A stretch of 64,000 nt of DNA from positions 186,001-250,000 of the forward strand of contig CAWUHX010000062.1 of the NCBI GenBank assembly GCA_963922205.1, read 5' to 3'. A program made the translations under genes and the position numbers. Origin of the DNA: Romanomermis culicivorax (taxonomy: Eukaryota > Nematoda > Enoplea > Mermithida > Mermithidae). Every line of letters begins with the position of its first letter. Position 1 is the first letter of the stretch. Shown one piece after another: positions 33,301 to 44,700 of the stretch. The notes under the pieces are model-generated. The model saw only the letters and a program-made list of their open reading frames with translations, was not told where the DNA came from and searched no databases.

Positions 33301-34585
33301 AATTTGAATTTTAGAAAAAATTTACTTTTGTGAGTCCCCTGATGTGTAAATTTCCTTCTTGCAGACGTCAAAATTTTGAATATTTCGAAATATGCAAAAT
33401 TAAACTGTAAATTTCGTTCTTGGAAACGTGAAATTTTTATATTTTTTTGTAAAAATTCTCATTTTTTATCATTTTGAGATTCTAAATTTTATTTTTTTGC
33501 AGACGTCAAATTGTTAAATTTTTGAAAAAAATGCAAATTTTCTGCAATTTTAAGTGTAAATTTTCTTCTCTTGCAGACGTCAAATTGATGAATTTTGAGA
33601 AGAATGTAAATTTGTTGCAATTTCAACTGTAAATTTTCATCTTGCAGACGTCAAAAATTTGAATTTTGGAAAAAATTTACTTTTGTGAATCCTCTGATGT
33701 GTAAATTTCCGTCTTGCAGACGTCAAAATTGTAAATTATTCGAAAAACGCTATTTATAAAAAAAAAGTCAATTTTTTGAACCCGTTTATTTTATGTTTCA
33801 TTCCAAGGTATAAACCCCCCTCCCCGGGCGACTCCCTTCTTCCATTTTCCGTTGGATTTTGAGCCAACGATCGAATAGCCACGGTGTAAATTTTGATCTT
33901 GCAGACGTCAAAAATTTGAATTTTCCGAAAAGTGCAATTTTTTGAAATTTTTAATGTACGCATCTTTCTTTCTTGCACATGTCGAAATTCTAAATTTTTC
34001 GAACAAATTCAACTTTCAAAATTTCAAATTATTCAAAAATATGGAAACTTGAAATTCTTGAAATGTAAATTCCGCTCAAACTTTCTCGGAAAAATTCAAT
34101 TTTCTGACACCTCGGACGGGTAGATTTCGTTCCTGCAGACATCAAATTGTTGAATTTTTGGAAAAATTGCAAATTTTCTGCAATTCCAAGCGTAAATTTT
34201 CCTTTCTTGCAGACGTCAAAATTTTAAATCATTCGAAAAACGCTATTTTCAGAAAAACTCAATTTTTTGAACCCATTATTTTATGTTTCATTCCAGGTAT
34301 AAACCCCCCCTCGCCGGGCTGCTCCCTACGTACATTTTCGGTGGGATTTTGGCCCAACGACCTCATGGCCACGCCCAATTCTTTAGTGGATATTCGACCA
34401 TTGCCGTCTTTATCGAACATCATAAAAGCTTCGCGGAATTCGTCGATCTCTTCGTGGGTCAAATGTTTCAAAATATCGTCGGCGTTATTCATCATAGCTT
34501 GTAAATTGGCCGACGAACCGCTCAACGTGGCGCCGGAGCCCCCACCGCCGCCGGCGGCATCACCATTCCTTGATGACGACGTCAT
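27386..34585 (-). CDS. cal-1: Calmodulin-like EF-hand protein, CAL-1 orthologue, 3 exons, complete
   Basis: Spliced CDS on the minus strand: 34585-34334, 29960-29793, 27523-27386 (252+168+138 bases, 185 residues). Borders are AAT/GTACGT, TTTTAG/GAA, CAA/GTAATA and TTGAG/GAATTC, all in phase 0. Four EF-hand loops are intact, at residues 58-69 ([12 protein letters not shown]), 94-105 ([12 protein letters not shown]), 130-141 (split by intron 2) and 166-177 ([12 protein letters not shown]). The core, including [49 protein letters not shown] and [20 protein letters not shown], matches C. elegans CAL-1 closely from memory. The N-terminus differs: a Ser/Gly-rich lead (GGGGGSG) of about 40 residues. 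Expected role: calcium sensor that binds target helices. The TTG just before ATG was not used as start. Intron 1 is 4373 bp and intron 2 is 2269 bp, both array-filled. Confidence 0.95.
27524..29792. repeat. cal-1 intron 2: ATTAGTTCATTAGTATAG-type array
   Basis: Nearly the whole intron is built from short units AGTATATTAGTTCATTAGTA and TAGTATAGCATTAGTATAG in variable order, without a single strict period. Tandem longer blocks occur near 27600 and 27730 (GTATGCTA..TTTGTAATTCATTGG). Confidence 0.88.
29961..34333. repeat. cal-1 intron 1: ~70 bp array with CTTGCAGACGTCAAA in each unit
   Basis: From about 30095 to 34230, units contain GTGTAAATTTCGTTCTTGCA followed by GACGTCAAA and an AT-rich tail (TTTTGAATTTTTCGAAAAAA). 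I count about 35 GACGTC cores by eye. Spacing is ~65-75 bp or multiples. A longer higher-order duplication (about 355 bp) links 32850-33190 with 33210-33560. The units read as splice acceptors only on the strand opposite to cal-1. Confidence 0.92.
33711..33883 (-). pseudogene. Decayed duplicate of the 3' end of cal-1 exon 1, captured in the intron array
   Basis: Aligns with 34205-34373. It carries on the minus strand the codons for [12 protein letters not shown] ([11 protein letters not shown] in the true exon) and the start of the intron. The donor is lost: the true exon has AAT/GTACGT, this copy AATGGAAGA. It is joined at its far end directly to the array unit GTGTAAATTTTGATCTTGCA, so it was copied together with the array. 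It cannot be spliced as an exon end. Confidence 0.88.
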
Positions 34586-35997
34586 CAAATTATAATATTG
34601 GAAATTTGAATTTTAATTATGCAAATTTGATCCAATTTACACGAACGAAAAAATATTTAAGAAATATTCTACAAAAAAAAAATTTTGAAAAAATATCAAT
34701 TTTAGGAGATACATATATTACAGTATGATCACATTACTTGATGTGCAGGTACAAGTGATGCATACTTTACAGTATGATAAGGTAACATGATGTGCACGTT
34801 CATTTTGCAGTATCCAACGAAAATCCTACAGTAACTTTTTCCTGACCAGTACGTCAAAATCAAATGTTTTCTGCACAGAAAAGTACAGTAAGAAAAATCC
34901 TATAGTAATATCACAATGAGAATCCTACAGTAACTTTTTCCTGATTGATACTTCAAAATCGCAATTTTGATGCACAGAGAAGTACAGTAAGGAAAATTCT
35001 ACAGTAATATCAGCATGAAAATCCTACAGTAACTTTTTCCTGATTGATACCTCAAAATCAAATTCCTCCTGCGCAGAAAAGTACAGTAAGAAGAAACCTA
35101 CAGTAATATCACAATGAGAATCCTACAGTAACTTTTTCCTGATTCATACTTCAAAATCGAAATTTTGATGCACAGAAAAGTACAGTAAGAAAAATTCTAC
35201 AGTAATATCAGCATGAAAATCCTACAGTAACTTTTTCCTGATTGATATCTCAAAATCAATCTTTTTCAGGTCAAAAAAGTACAGTAAATATGACAAACCT
35301 ACAGTAAGAGGTAGATTTTTTTATCGACTAGTACCTGAAGATCAATTTTTCCAATGAAAAACTAGACAATTGTACAGTAAGATGTGGTTTTCTTCACTGA
35401 CTGGTACCTGAAAATCAACAAAATGTACAATAAGGACAATTCTACAGTAAGTCTTATAGGTCAAAATAAGTACAGTAAAAATGACAATCATATACAGTAA
35501 TTTTTTACCTATTGGTAACTCAAAATCAAACTTTTGTAGTGCAAAAAAATACAGCAAGACTGAAAATATTACAGAATGCAAAAAAGTACAGTAAGAATGA
35601 AAATCTTACAGTATGCAAAAAAGTAAAGTGAGAATGAAAATTTTACAGTATACGAAAAAGTACAGTAAAAATGGCAATCTTACTGTAAGAAGTAGAAAAG
35701 TAGCAAATTAACTATCGCATGACAAACTGTCTTACTGTAGCAAGACATTCTACAGTAAACAGTGGTATTTTCTGACTTAGAGCCTGAAAATCAGTAGAAA
35801 GTACAGTAAAATCCTGAACTCAATTGATCGCAGAAGAAAAAGTGAAAATATGATCAATTATACCGTAAGACGTGAAAATTTCTTCATACCATGCAGAAAA
35901 ATAAAATAATAAAAATAAAAACACAAAATAAGTAAGAGAGACTATTCATATTGTGAATTTACAGCAATAAAAACCTCGATCCTACAGTAAGAAAAAT
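34586..35997. repeat. Upstream of cal-1: ~98 bp array rich in CTACAGTAA
   Basis: From about 34820 to 35250 units of ~98 bp contain ATCCTACAGTAACTTTTTCC, TGATTGATAC and CAGAAAAGTACAGTAAG. Cores lie near 34824, 34924, 35024, 35121 and 35219. From 35250 to 35997 the pattern degrades but ACAGTAA stays frequent. The cal-1 promoter and 5' UTR must lie in the first part (34586-34800), where I see no distinctive element. Confidence 0.8.
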
Positions 35998-38900
35998 GTA
36001 AAATTTAGAATATAGAAAATTTAGAATTTAGAAAATTTAGAATTTAGAAAATTTAAAATTTAGAAGATTTAGAACTTAGAAAATTTAGAATTTAGAAAAT
36101 TTAGAATTTAGAAAATTAATTTAGAATTTAGAAAATTTAGAATTTTAGAAAATTTAGAATTTAGAAAATTTAGAATTTAGAAAATTTAGAATTTAGAAAA
36201 TTTAGAATTTAGAAAATTTAAAATTTAGAAGATTTAGAACTTAGAAAATTTAGAATTTAGAAAATTTAGAATTTAGAAAATTAATTTAGAATTTAGAAAA
36301 TTTAGGATTTTAGAAAATTTAGAATTTAGAAAATTTAGAATTTAGAAAATTTAGAATTTAGAAAATTTAGAATTTTAGAAAATTTAGAATATAGAAAATT
36401 TAGAATTTAGAAGATTTAGAATTTAGAAAATTTAGAATTTAGAAAATTTAGAATTTAGAAAATTTAGAATTTAGAAAATTTAGAATTTAGAAAATTTAGA
36501 ATTTAGAAAATTTAGAATTTAGAAAATTTAGAATTCAGAAAATTTAGACTTTAGAAAATTTAGAATTTAGAAAATTTAGAATTCAGAAAATTTAGACTTT
36601 AGAAAATTTAGAATTTAGAAAATTTAGAATTTAGAAAATTTAGAATTCAGAAAATTTAGACTTTAGAAAATTTAGAATTTAGAAAATTTAGAATTTAGAA
36701 AATTTAGAGTTTAGAAAATTTAGAATTTAGAAAATTTAGAATTTAGAAAATTTAGAATTCAGAAAATTTAGACTTTAGAAAATTTAGAATTTAGAAAATT
36801 TAGAATTTAGAAAATTTAGAATTTAGAAAATTTAGAATTTAGAAAATTTAGAATTTAGAAAATTTAGAATTTAGAAAATTTAGAATTTAGAAAATTTAGA
36901 ATTTAGAAAATTTAGAATTCAGAAAATTTAGACCTTAGAAAATTTAGAATTTAGAAAATTTAGAATTCAGAAAATTTAGACTTTAGAAAATTTAGAATTT
37001 AGAAAATTTAGAATTTAGAAAATTTAGAATTCAGAAAATTTAGACTTTAGAAAATTTAGAATTTAGAAAATTTAGAATTTAGAAAATTTAGAGTTTAGAA
37101 AATTTAGAATTTAGAAAATTTAGAATTTAGAAAATTTAGAATTCAGAAAATTTAGACTTTAGAAAATTTAGAATTTAGAAAATTTTGGATTTAGAAAATT
37201 TAGAATTTAGAAAATTTAGAATTTAGAAAATTTAGAATTTAGAAAATTTAGAATTTAGAAAATTTAGAATTCAGAAAATTTAGACTTTAGAAAATTTAGA
37301 ATTTAGAAAATTTAGAATTTAGAAAATTTAGAATTTAGAAAATTTAGAATTTAGAAAATTTAGAATTTAGAAAATTTAGAATTCAGAAAATTTAGACTTT
37401 AGAAAATTTAGAATTTAGAAAATTTAGAATTCAGAAAATTTAGAGTTTAGAAAATTTAGAATTTAGAAAATTTAGAATTCAGAAAATTTAGAGTTTAGAA
37501 AATTTAGAATTTAGAAAATTTAGAATTTAAAAATTTAGAATTCAGAAAATTTAGAGTTTAGAAAATTTAGAATTTAGAAAATTTAGAATTTAGAAAATTT
37601 AGAATTTAGAAAATTTAGAATTTAGAAAATTTAGAATTTAGAAAATTTAGAATTTAGAAAATTAATTTAGAATTTAGAAAATTTAAAATTTAGAAAATTT
37701 AGAGTTTAGAAAATTTAGAGTTTAGAAAATTTAGAATTTAGAAAATTTAGAATTTAGAAAATTTAGAATTTTAGAAAATTTAGAATTTAGAAAATTTAGA
37801 ATTTAGAAAATTTAGAATTTAGAAAATTTAGAATTCAGAAAATTTAGAGTTTAGAAAATTTAGAATTTAGAAAATTTAGAATTTAGAAAATTTAGAATTT
37901 TAGAAAATTTAGAATTTAGAAAATTTAGAATTTAGAAAATTTAGAATTTAGAAAATTTAGAATTTAGAAAATTTAGAATTTTAGAAAATTTAGAATTTAG
38001 AAAATTTAGAATTTAGAAAATTTAGAATTTTAGTAAATTTAGAATATAGAAAATTTAGAATTTAGAAAATTTAGAATTTAGAAAATTAATTTAGAATTTA
38101 GAAAATTTAAAATTTAGAAAATTTAGAGTTTAGAAAATTTAGAGTTTAGAAAATTTAGAATTTAGAAAATTTAGAATTTAGAAAATTTAGAATTTTAGAA
38201 AATTTAGAATTTAGAAAATTTAGAATTTAGAAAATTTAGAATTTAGAAAATTTAGAATTTTAGAAAATTTAGAATATAGAAAATTTAGAATTTAGAAAAT
38301 TTAGAATTTAGAAAATTTAGTATTTAGAAAATTTAGAATTTAGAAAATTTAGAATTTAGAAAATTTAGAATTTAGAAAATTTAGAATTTAGAAAATTTAG
38401 AATTTAGAAAATTTAGAATTCAGAAAATTTAGAGTTTAGAAAATTTAGAATTTAGAAAATTTAGAATTCAGAAAATTTAGAGTTTAGAAAATTTAGAATT
38501 TAGAAAATTTAGAATTTAAAAAATTTAGAATTCAGAAAATTTAGAGTTTAGAAAATTTAGAATTTAGAAAATTTAGAATTTAGAAAATTTAGAATTCAGA
38601 AAATTTAGAATTTAGAAAATTTAGAATTCAGAAAATTTAGAGTTTAGAAAATTTAGAATTTAGAAAATTTAGAATTCAGAAAATTTAGAATTTAGAAAAT
38701 TTAGAATTTAGAAAATTTAGAATTTAGAAAATTTAGAGTTTAGAAAATTTAGAATTTAGAAAATTTAAAATTTAGAAGATTTAGAATTTAGAAAATTTAG
38801 AATTTAGAAAATTTAGAATTTAGAAAATTTAGAATTTAGAAAATTTAGAATTTAGAAAATTTAGAATTTAGATAATTTAGAATTCAGAAAATTTAGAATT

Positions 38901-40285
38901 TAGATAATTTAGAATTTAGAAAATTTAGAATTTTAGAGAATTTAGAATTTAGAAAATTTAGAATTTAGAAAATTTAGAATTTAGAAAATTTAGAATTTAG
39001 AAAATTTAGAATTTAGAAAATTTAGAATTCAGAAAATTTAGAATTTTAGAAAATTTAGAATTTAGAAAATTTAGAATTTTGAAAATTTAGAATTCAGAAA
39101 ATTTAGAGTTTAGAAAATTTAGAATTTAGAAAATTTAGAATTTAGAAAATTTATAATTTAGAAAATTTAGAATTTTGAAAATTTAGAATTTGGAAAATTT
39201 AAAATTTAGAAGATTTAGAACTTAGAAAATTTAGAATATAGAAAATTTAGAATTCAGAAAATTTAGAGTTTAGAAAATTTAGAATTTAGAAAATTTAGAA
39301 TTTAGAAAATTTATAATTTAGAAAATTTAGAATTTTGAAAATTTAGAATTTGGAAAATTTAAAATTTAGAAGATTTAGAACTTAGAAAATTTAGAATTTA
39401 GAAAATTTAGAATTTAGAAAATTAATTTAGAATTTAGAAAATTTAGAATTTAGAAAATTTAGAATTTAGAAAATTTAGAATTTAGAAAATTTAGAATTTA
39501 GAAAATTTAGAATTTAGAAAATTTAGAATTTAGAAAATTTAGAATTTAGAAAATTTAGAATTTAGAAAATTTAGAATTAAGAAAATTTAGAATTTAGAAA
39601 ATTTAGAATTTAGAAAATTTAGAATTTAGAAAATTTAGAATTTAGAAAATTTAGAATTTAGAAAATTTAGAATTTAGAAAATTTAGAATTTAGAAAATTT
39701 AGAATTTAGAAAATTTAGAATTTAGAAAATTTAGAATTTAGAAAATTTAGAATTTAGAAAATTTAGAATTTAGAAAATTTAGAATTTAGAAAATTTAGAA
39801 TTTAGAAAATTTAGAATTTAGAAAATTTAGAATTTAGAAAATTTAGAATTTAGAAAATTTAGAATTTAGAAAATTTAGAATTTAGAAAATTTAGAATTTA
39901 GAAAATTTAGAATTTAGAAAATTTAGAATTTTGAAAATTTAGAATTCAGAAAATTTAGAGTTTAGAAAATTTAGAATTTAGAAAATTTAGAATTTAGAAA
40001 ATTTAGAATTAAGAAAATTTAGAATTTAGAAAATTTAGAATTTAGAAAATTTAGAATTCAGAAAATTTAGAGTTTAGAAAATTTAGAATTTAGAAAATTT
40101 AGAATTTAGAAGATTTAGAATTTAGAAAATTTAGAATTTAGAAAATTTAGAATTTAGAAAATTTAGAATTTAGAAAATTTAGAATTTAGAAAATTTAGAA
40201 TTTAGAAGATTTAGAACTTAGATAATTTAGAATTTAGAAAATTTAGAATTCAGAAAATTTAGAATTTACAAAATTTAGAATTTAA
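35998..40285. repeat. 16-bp satellite AGAAAATTTAGAATTT, 4.3 kb
   Basis: An almost uninterrupted array of the 16-mer AGAAAATTTAGAATTT. Variants are not random. Units with GAATTCAG, GACTTTAG or GAGTTTAG recur in fixed sequence, giving higher-order blocks (for example around 36520-36680 and 36740-37160). Insertions producing AGAAAATTAATTTAG mark others (36110, 36280, 37660, 38085, 39420). Confidence 0.97.
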
Positions 40286-41760
40286 ATTTTTCCAAAAATT
40301 TAAAATTTAAATTATTCCACAAATTATCAATTTTGAAAAAATTCCACAAATTTAAAATTTAAATTTTTCCAAAAATTTAAAATTATCGAGACACACACGT
40401 TCAAATTCCCTCGAATAAACTCCATTTTGAAATATAAATAGTAAAATTTCAAATTCCGATCATTTTTTCGCGTGCTGCAAGAGACATTCTAGAAGACGCG
40501 TATTCTAAAGATACTATTCTTGCAAATTTGAAGGCTATTCTCTTCAAGAATATGATTAATTATAGACGCGCCGAAAATTTTCCAAAAGACAATTGTTGTT
40601 TAGAATGTGTCAAAAGTGCTGCTGCTGACGAGAAAGAAAGTGAAACGGGGTGTGTCATATTTAAAAAACATACAGTAACCTATTTTTTTGCGATTCTCAA
40701 GTGAAATTTAGCGATCAGAAAATCATACAGTAGCCTTAATTTCTTAGATTCGCAAGTTTTAAAGAAAAAATTGGGTAGCAATCGACCATCCTTTCAATAG
40801 ATACAGTAATCTGAACCATTTCGATTCTCAAGTAAAACTTCCTTTGCTACAGTTACCCCGATTTTCTATTGATTCGCAAGTTTTGTACAGAAAAATTTCG
40901 GAAAAATTTCCAAACGGACATCTTTTCAATAGATACAGTAAGCTGAACTTTTTTGATTCTCAAGTAAAACTTCCCAAGCTACAGTACCTCAATTTTGTTT
41001 GATTTGCAAGTTTTGTAAAAAAAATTTCGGGAAAATTCTAAAACGAACATGCTTTCAATAGACACAGTAATCTGAACTTTTTTGATTCTCAACTAGAAAT
41101 CTGCACGCTACAGCAACCTCAATTTTCCGGATTCGCAAGTTTCGTACGGTTAAAAATTCGGCAAAATTTTACAACAAACACATTATCAATAGATACAGTA
41201 ATCTGAACTTTTTCGATTCCCAAATAGAAGTCTGCATGCTACAGTAATCTCAATATTTTAGATCCGCAAGTTTTGTATGGAAAAATTCGCGAAAAATCCA
41301 CATCCTTCCAATAGATACAGCAATCTGAACTGTTTCGATTCTCGAGTGAACCTTCCTAGGCTACAGTAACTAGAATATTCAAGATTCACGAGTTTTTTAG
41401 ATGAAAATTCCGGGAAAATCCCATAACAAAGATTTCAATAGGTACAGTAATCCGAACTCTTCCGATTTGCAAGTAAAACTTCCTATGCTACAGTAAGCCC
41501 AATTTTTTAGATTCGCAAGTTTTGTATGTAAAAATTTCGGGAAAAATCCTACAACAAAAATCCTTTCGCCAAATATTGGCCCAAAAAATTTTTCTCTCTC
41601 GCCCAAATATTCCAAAAACGACGTCATCATCTTTCGAGTGTAGAAGTGAATTTTTCACCAAGCAGCAAACTCCCGAAAAAGAGTAAATTTGTTTTTGATG
41701 GAAAAGGAAGAATATAAAAAAAAGAAAGCAGCCGTTTCTGGTTCTTTTTTTTAATCTTTT
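40286..41760. repeat. ~127 bp tandem array with ATAGATACAGTAATCTGAAC
   Basis: From about 40660 to 41560 units carry CAATAGATACAGTAATCTGA, ACTTTTTTGATTCTCAAGT, GCTACAGTAACCTCAATTTT and GATTCGCAAGTTTTGTA. Cores lie near 40801, 40934, 41060, 41193, 41317 and 41440. The flanks 40286-40660 and 41560-41760 are AT-rich without a gene. Confidence 0.88.
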
Positions 41761-44700
41761 TTTGGAAGAAATATGTTGACAAACGGATCTGAGGTGTTAT
41801 GAAAGACCTATGAGGTGCTTTCCCTCGGGAGATGAGGTGCTATAAAAGAAATCTGAGGTGCTTTCTCTGAGAATCTAACGTACTATGAAAGATATATGAG
41901 GTGCTTTCAATCAGCATCTTAGGTGCTATCATAGGCGTATGGGGTTCTCTTCTCCAGGATCTGAGGTGCTATAAAAACATATGAGGTGCTTTTCTCCAGG
42001 AACTGAAGTGCTATAAAAGACGTATGAGGTGCTTTTCCCCGGGATCTGAGGTGCTATAAAAACATATGAGGTGCTTTCATTTAGGCTCTGAGGTGCTAGA
42101 GAAAATGTGAAAGATGCTTTTATTCATCGATAATCAGCACGACAAAATTTAAAAAGTTACAGTAAACTTGAATTCCGAAAAATTCCCGTTTATCATTTGG
42201 TGAAGATTTCAGAGCCTAAATTTCAAGCGAAAATTTTCTTTTTGTTCACATTCTAAAAAATGGAATGTTTCCGAGAGGAGTGAATTAGAAAAAAAAGTTT
42301 CTGGTCCTTTTTTTGAAATTTCTTTGGGAAGAAAAGTTGAGGAACGGATTTGAGGTGCTGAATGACGTATCGGGTGCTCTCCTCAGGATCTGAGGTGCTA
42401 CAGAAGACATTGGTGGTTTCCCCTAGGATCTGAGGTGCTATAAAAAACATAAAAGGTGCTATCATTCAACAATAATCAGGTTAATAAAATTCCATAACTA
42501 ACAGTGAAGTTGAATTGCAAAAAAATCATTTTTGTAATCACATTTGAGGAAGATTTCAAAGTATAGCAGCCGTTTCTACTATTTTTTTCTAAATCTTTTT
42601 GAAAAGAATTAGGCTTAGAACGGATCTGAGGTGTTATAAAATACAAATGAGGTGCTGTTCATCAGGTTGACAATATTCAAAAAATTACAGTAAACATAAA
42701 TTGAAAAAAGTTGTACTCTTGTAACATCTCAGATTTGAAAAAAAAGAATTTCGTCAACATGAGCTTTTTTAATCTTTCTGGGAAGAATATGAGTGAGAAA
42801 CGGATGTGAGGTGCTATCAAAAATATAAGAGGTGCTTTCATTAAACGATAATCAGGTTGATAAAAGAAAAAATTTACAGTAAACTTGAATATTGTGGAAA
42901 ATTTCGCTTTTGTAACCTATTTAGAGAAGATTTGAGGCCCTAAGTTTGAAAAAAGCAAGTCTTCGTCCCCCTCACATTCTAAAAAATAGAATGTCTTCAA
43001 GAGGAGAGAATCGTCAGTTTGGGAAAGATCAGGTCGAGAAACGGATCTGAGGTGCAAAAGGAAACATTTGAGGTGCTTTACCTCAGGTTGAAAAAATTCA
43101 AAAATCTACAGTAAACTTGAATATTGTGAAAAATTTCACTTTTGTGGAATATTTGAGGAGATTTTAGTGATGAAGGAAAGCTAACACTCTTAAAAATAGT
43201 ATGTCTTGAAGATTCTGGTACTTTTTCAAGGTTTTTAGGAAGAATATGATCGAAGAACGGATCAGAGGTGCTCTCAAAATAATAAAAGGTGCTTTCGTTG
43301 AACGATAATCAGGTTGATAAAATTTCAAAAAGTTGATTAACTTGAATATTGTGAAAAATTTCATCTTTGTAGCAAATTTGAAGATATTTCAGTGAGGAGT
43401 TTCAAGGAAGGCTTACATTCTAAAAAATAGAATGTCTTCAAGATCAGATTCTGGTACTTTTTTAATCGATATGCAGATAATATGATTGAAGAACGGATCT
43501 GAGGTGCTATCAAAATTTTTAAAGGTGTCTTCCCCTCACATTCTAAAAAAATTGAATGTTTTCAGGAGGAGGAGAGAAGCATCAGTTTAGGAAAGATCAG
43601 GTCGAGAAACGGATATAAGGTGCTCAATAAAACAAATGAGATGATTTTTTTTGCGCTGAAAAAAATTCGAAAAGCTACAGTAAACTTGAATATTGTGGAA
43701 AATTTCACTTTTGTAACATATTTAGCGAAAAAATGAGTCTTTCGGCACAGATTCCAGAAAATTTGAAAATGTCTTAAAGCAGCCGTTTGTGGCTTTTTTT
43801 TGGCAGAAATTAGGTTTAGAACGGATCTGAGGTGCTATGAAATACAAATGAGGTGCTGTTCCTCAGGTTTGACAAAATTCAAAAAGTTAGAGTAAACATA
43901 AATTGCGAAAAATTTTACTCTTGTAGGATATTTGGGGAAGATTTCAGTGTCTGACTTTCAAGGAAAAATATCTTCCTGCACAAATTCTAGAAAAGCAGAA
44001 TATTTTAAAAAGGGAAAATGCAATAAAATTCTCTTCTGATATTCTTTCTGGGAAGTCACCAGGTTTATAAACGGATCTGAGGTGCTATAAAGAAGGTATG
44101 AGGTGCTATCAAAACAATATGAGGTGCTTTTCCTGATCTAAGATGCTATAACAAATATGTAAGGTAACGACAATAACGACAATCAGGTTAACAAAATTCG
44201 AAAAGTTACAGTAGAAAAAGATAATGAGTCTTCCTGTACACGTTCTAGAAAAATAGAAAATGTCTTCAGGAGGAGAGAATATAAAAAAAGATAGGAAGCA
44301 GCCGTTTCTGGTCCTCTTTTTTTGGAAGAAATTAGGTTTAGAACGGATCCGAGGTGCTAAGATATAGAAATGAGGTGCTGTTACCCTAAATGCCGAAAAA
44401 TTTGATTTTTGTAGCATATCTGGGGATGTTTTCCTGCACAAATTCTAGAAAAGTAGAATATGTTCAAGAGGGAAGAAATAAAAAAGAATAGAAAGCAGTG
44501 TTCTTTCTGGGGTCTCTAGGTTCAAAAACGGACCTGAGGTGCTATAATATAGAAATGAGGTACTGTTACCCTAAACTGTGAAAAATTTGATTTTTGTAGC
44601 ATATCTGGGGATGTTTTCCTGCACAAATTCTAGAAAAGTAAAATATCTTCAAGAGGGAAAAAATATAAAAAAATACAGAAAGAAGTATTCTTTCTGGGAA

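Noticed and set aside
33754..33978. A second EF-hand exon encoding [10 protein letters not shown]
   Set aside because: It is a duplicated exon end without its donor site, embedded in the intron array; only the last dozen codons are present, without any EF loop.
30095..34230. A plus-strand gene with dozens of mini-exons after TTGCAG acceptors
   Set aside because: The intervals carry stops in all frames and are copies of one ~70 bp repeat; no coding signal.
34586..34588. Start of cal-1 at the TTG just upstream of the ATG
   Set aside because: The adjacent in-frame ATG at 34585 is the ordinary choice; nothing supports a TTG start.
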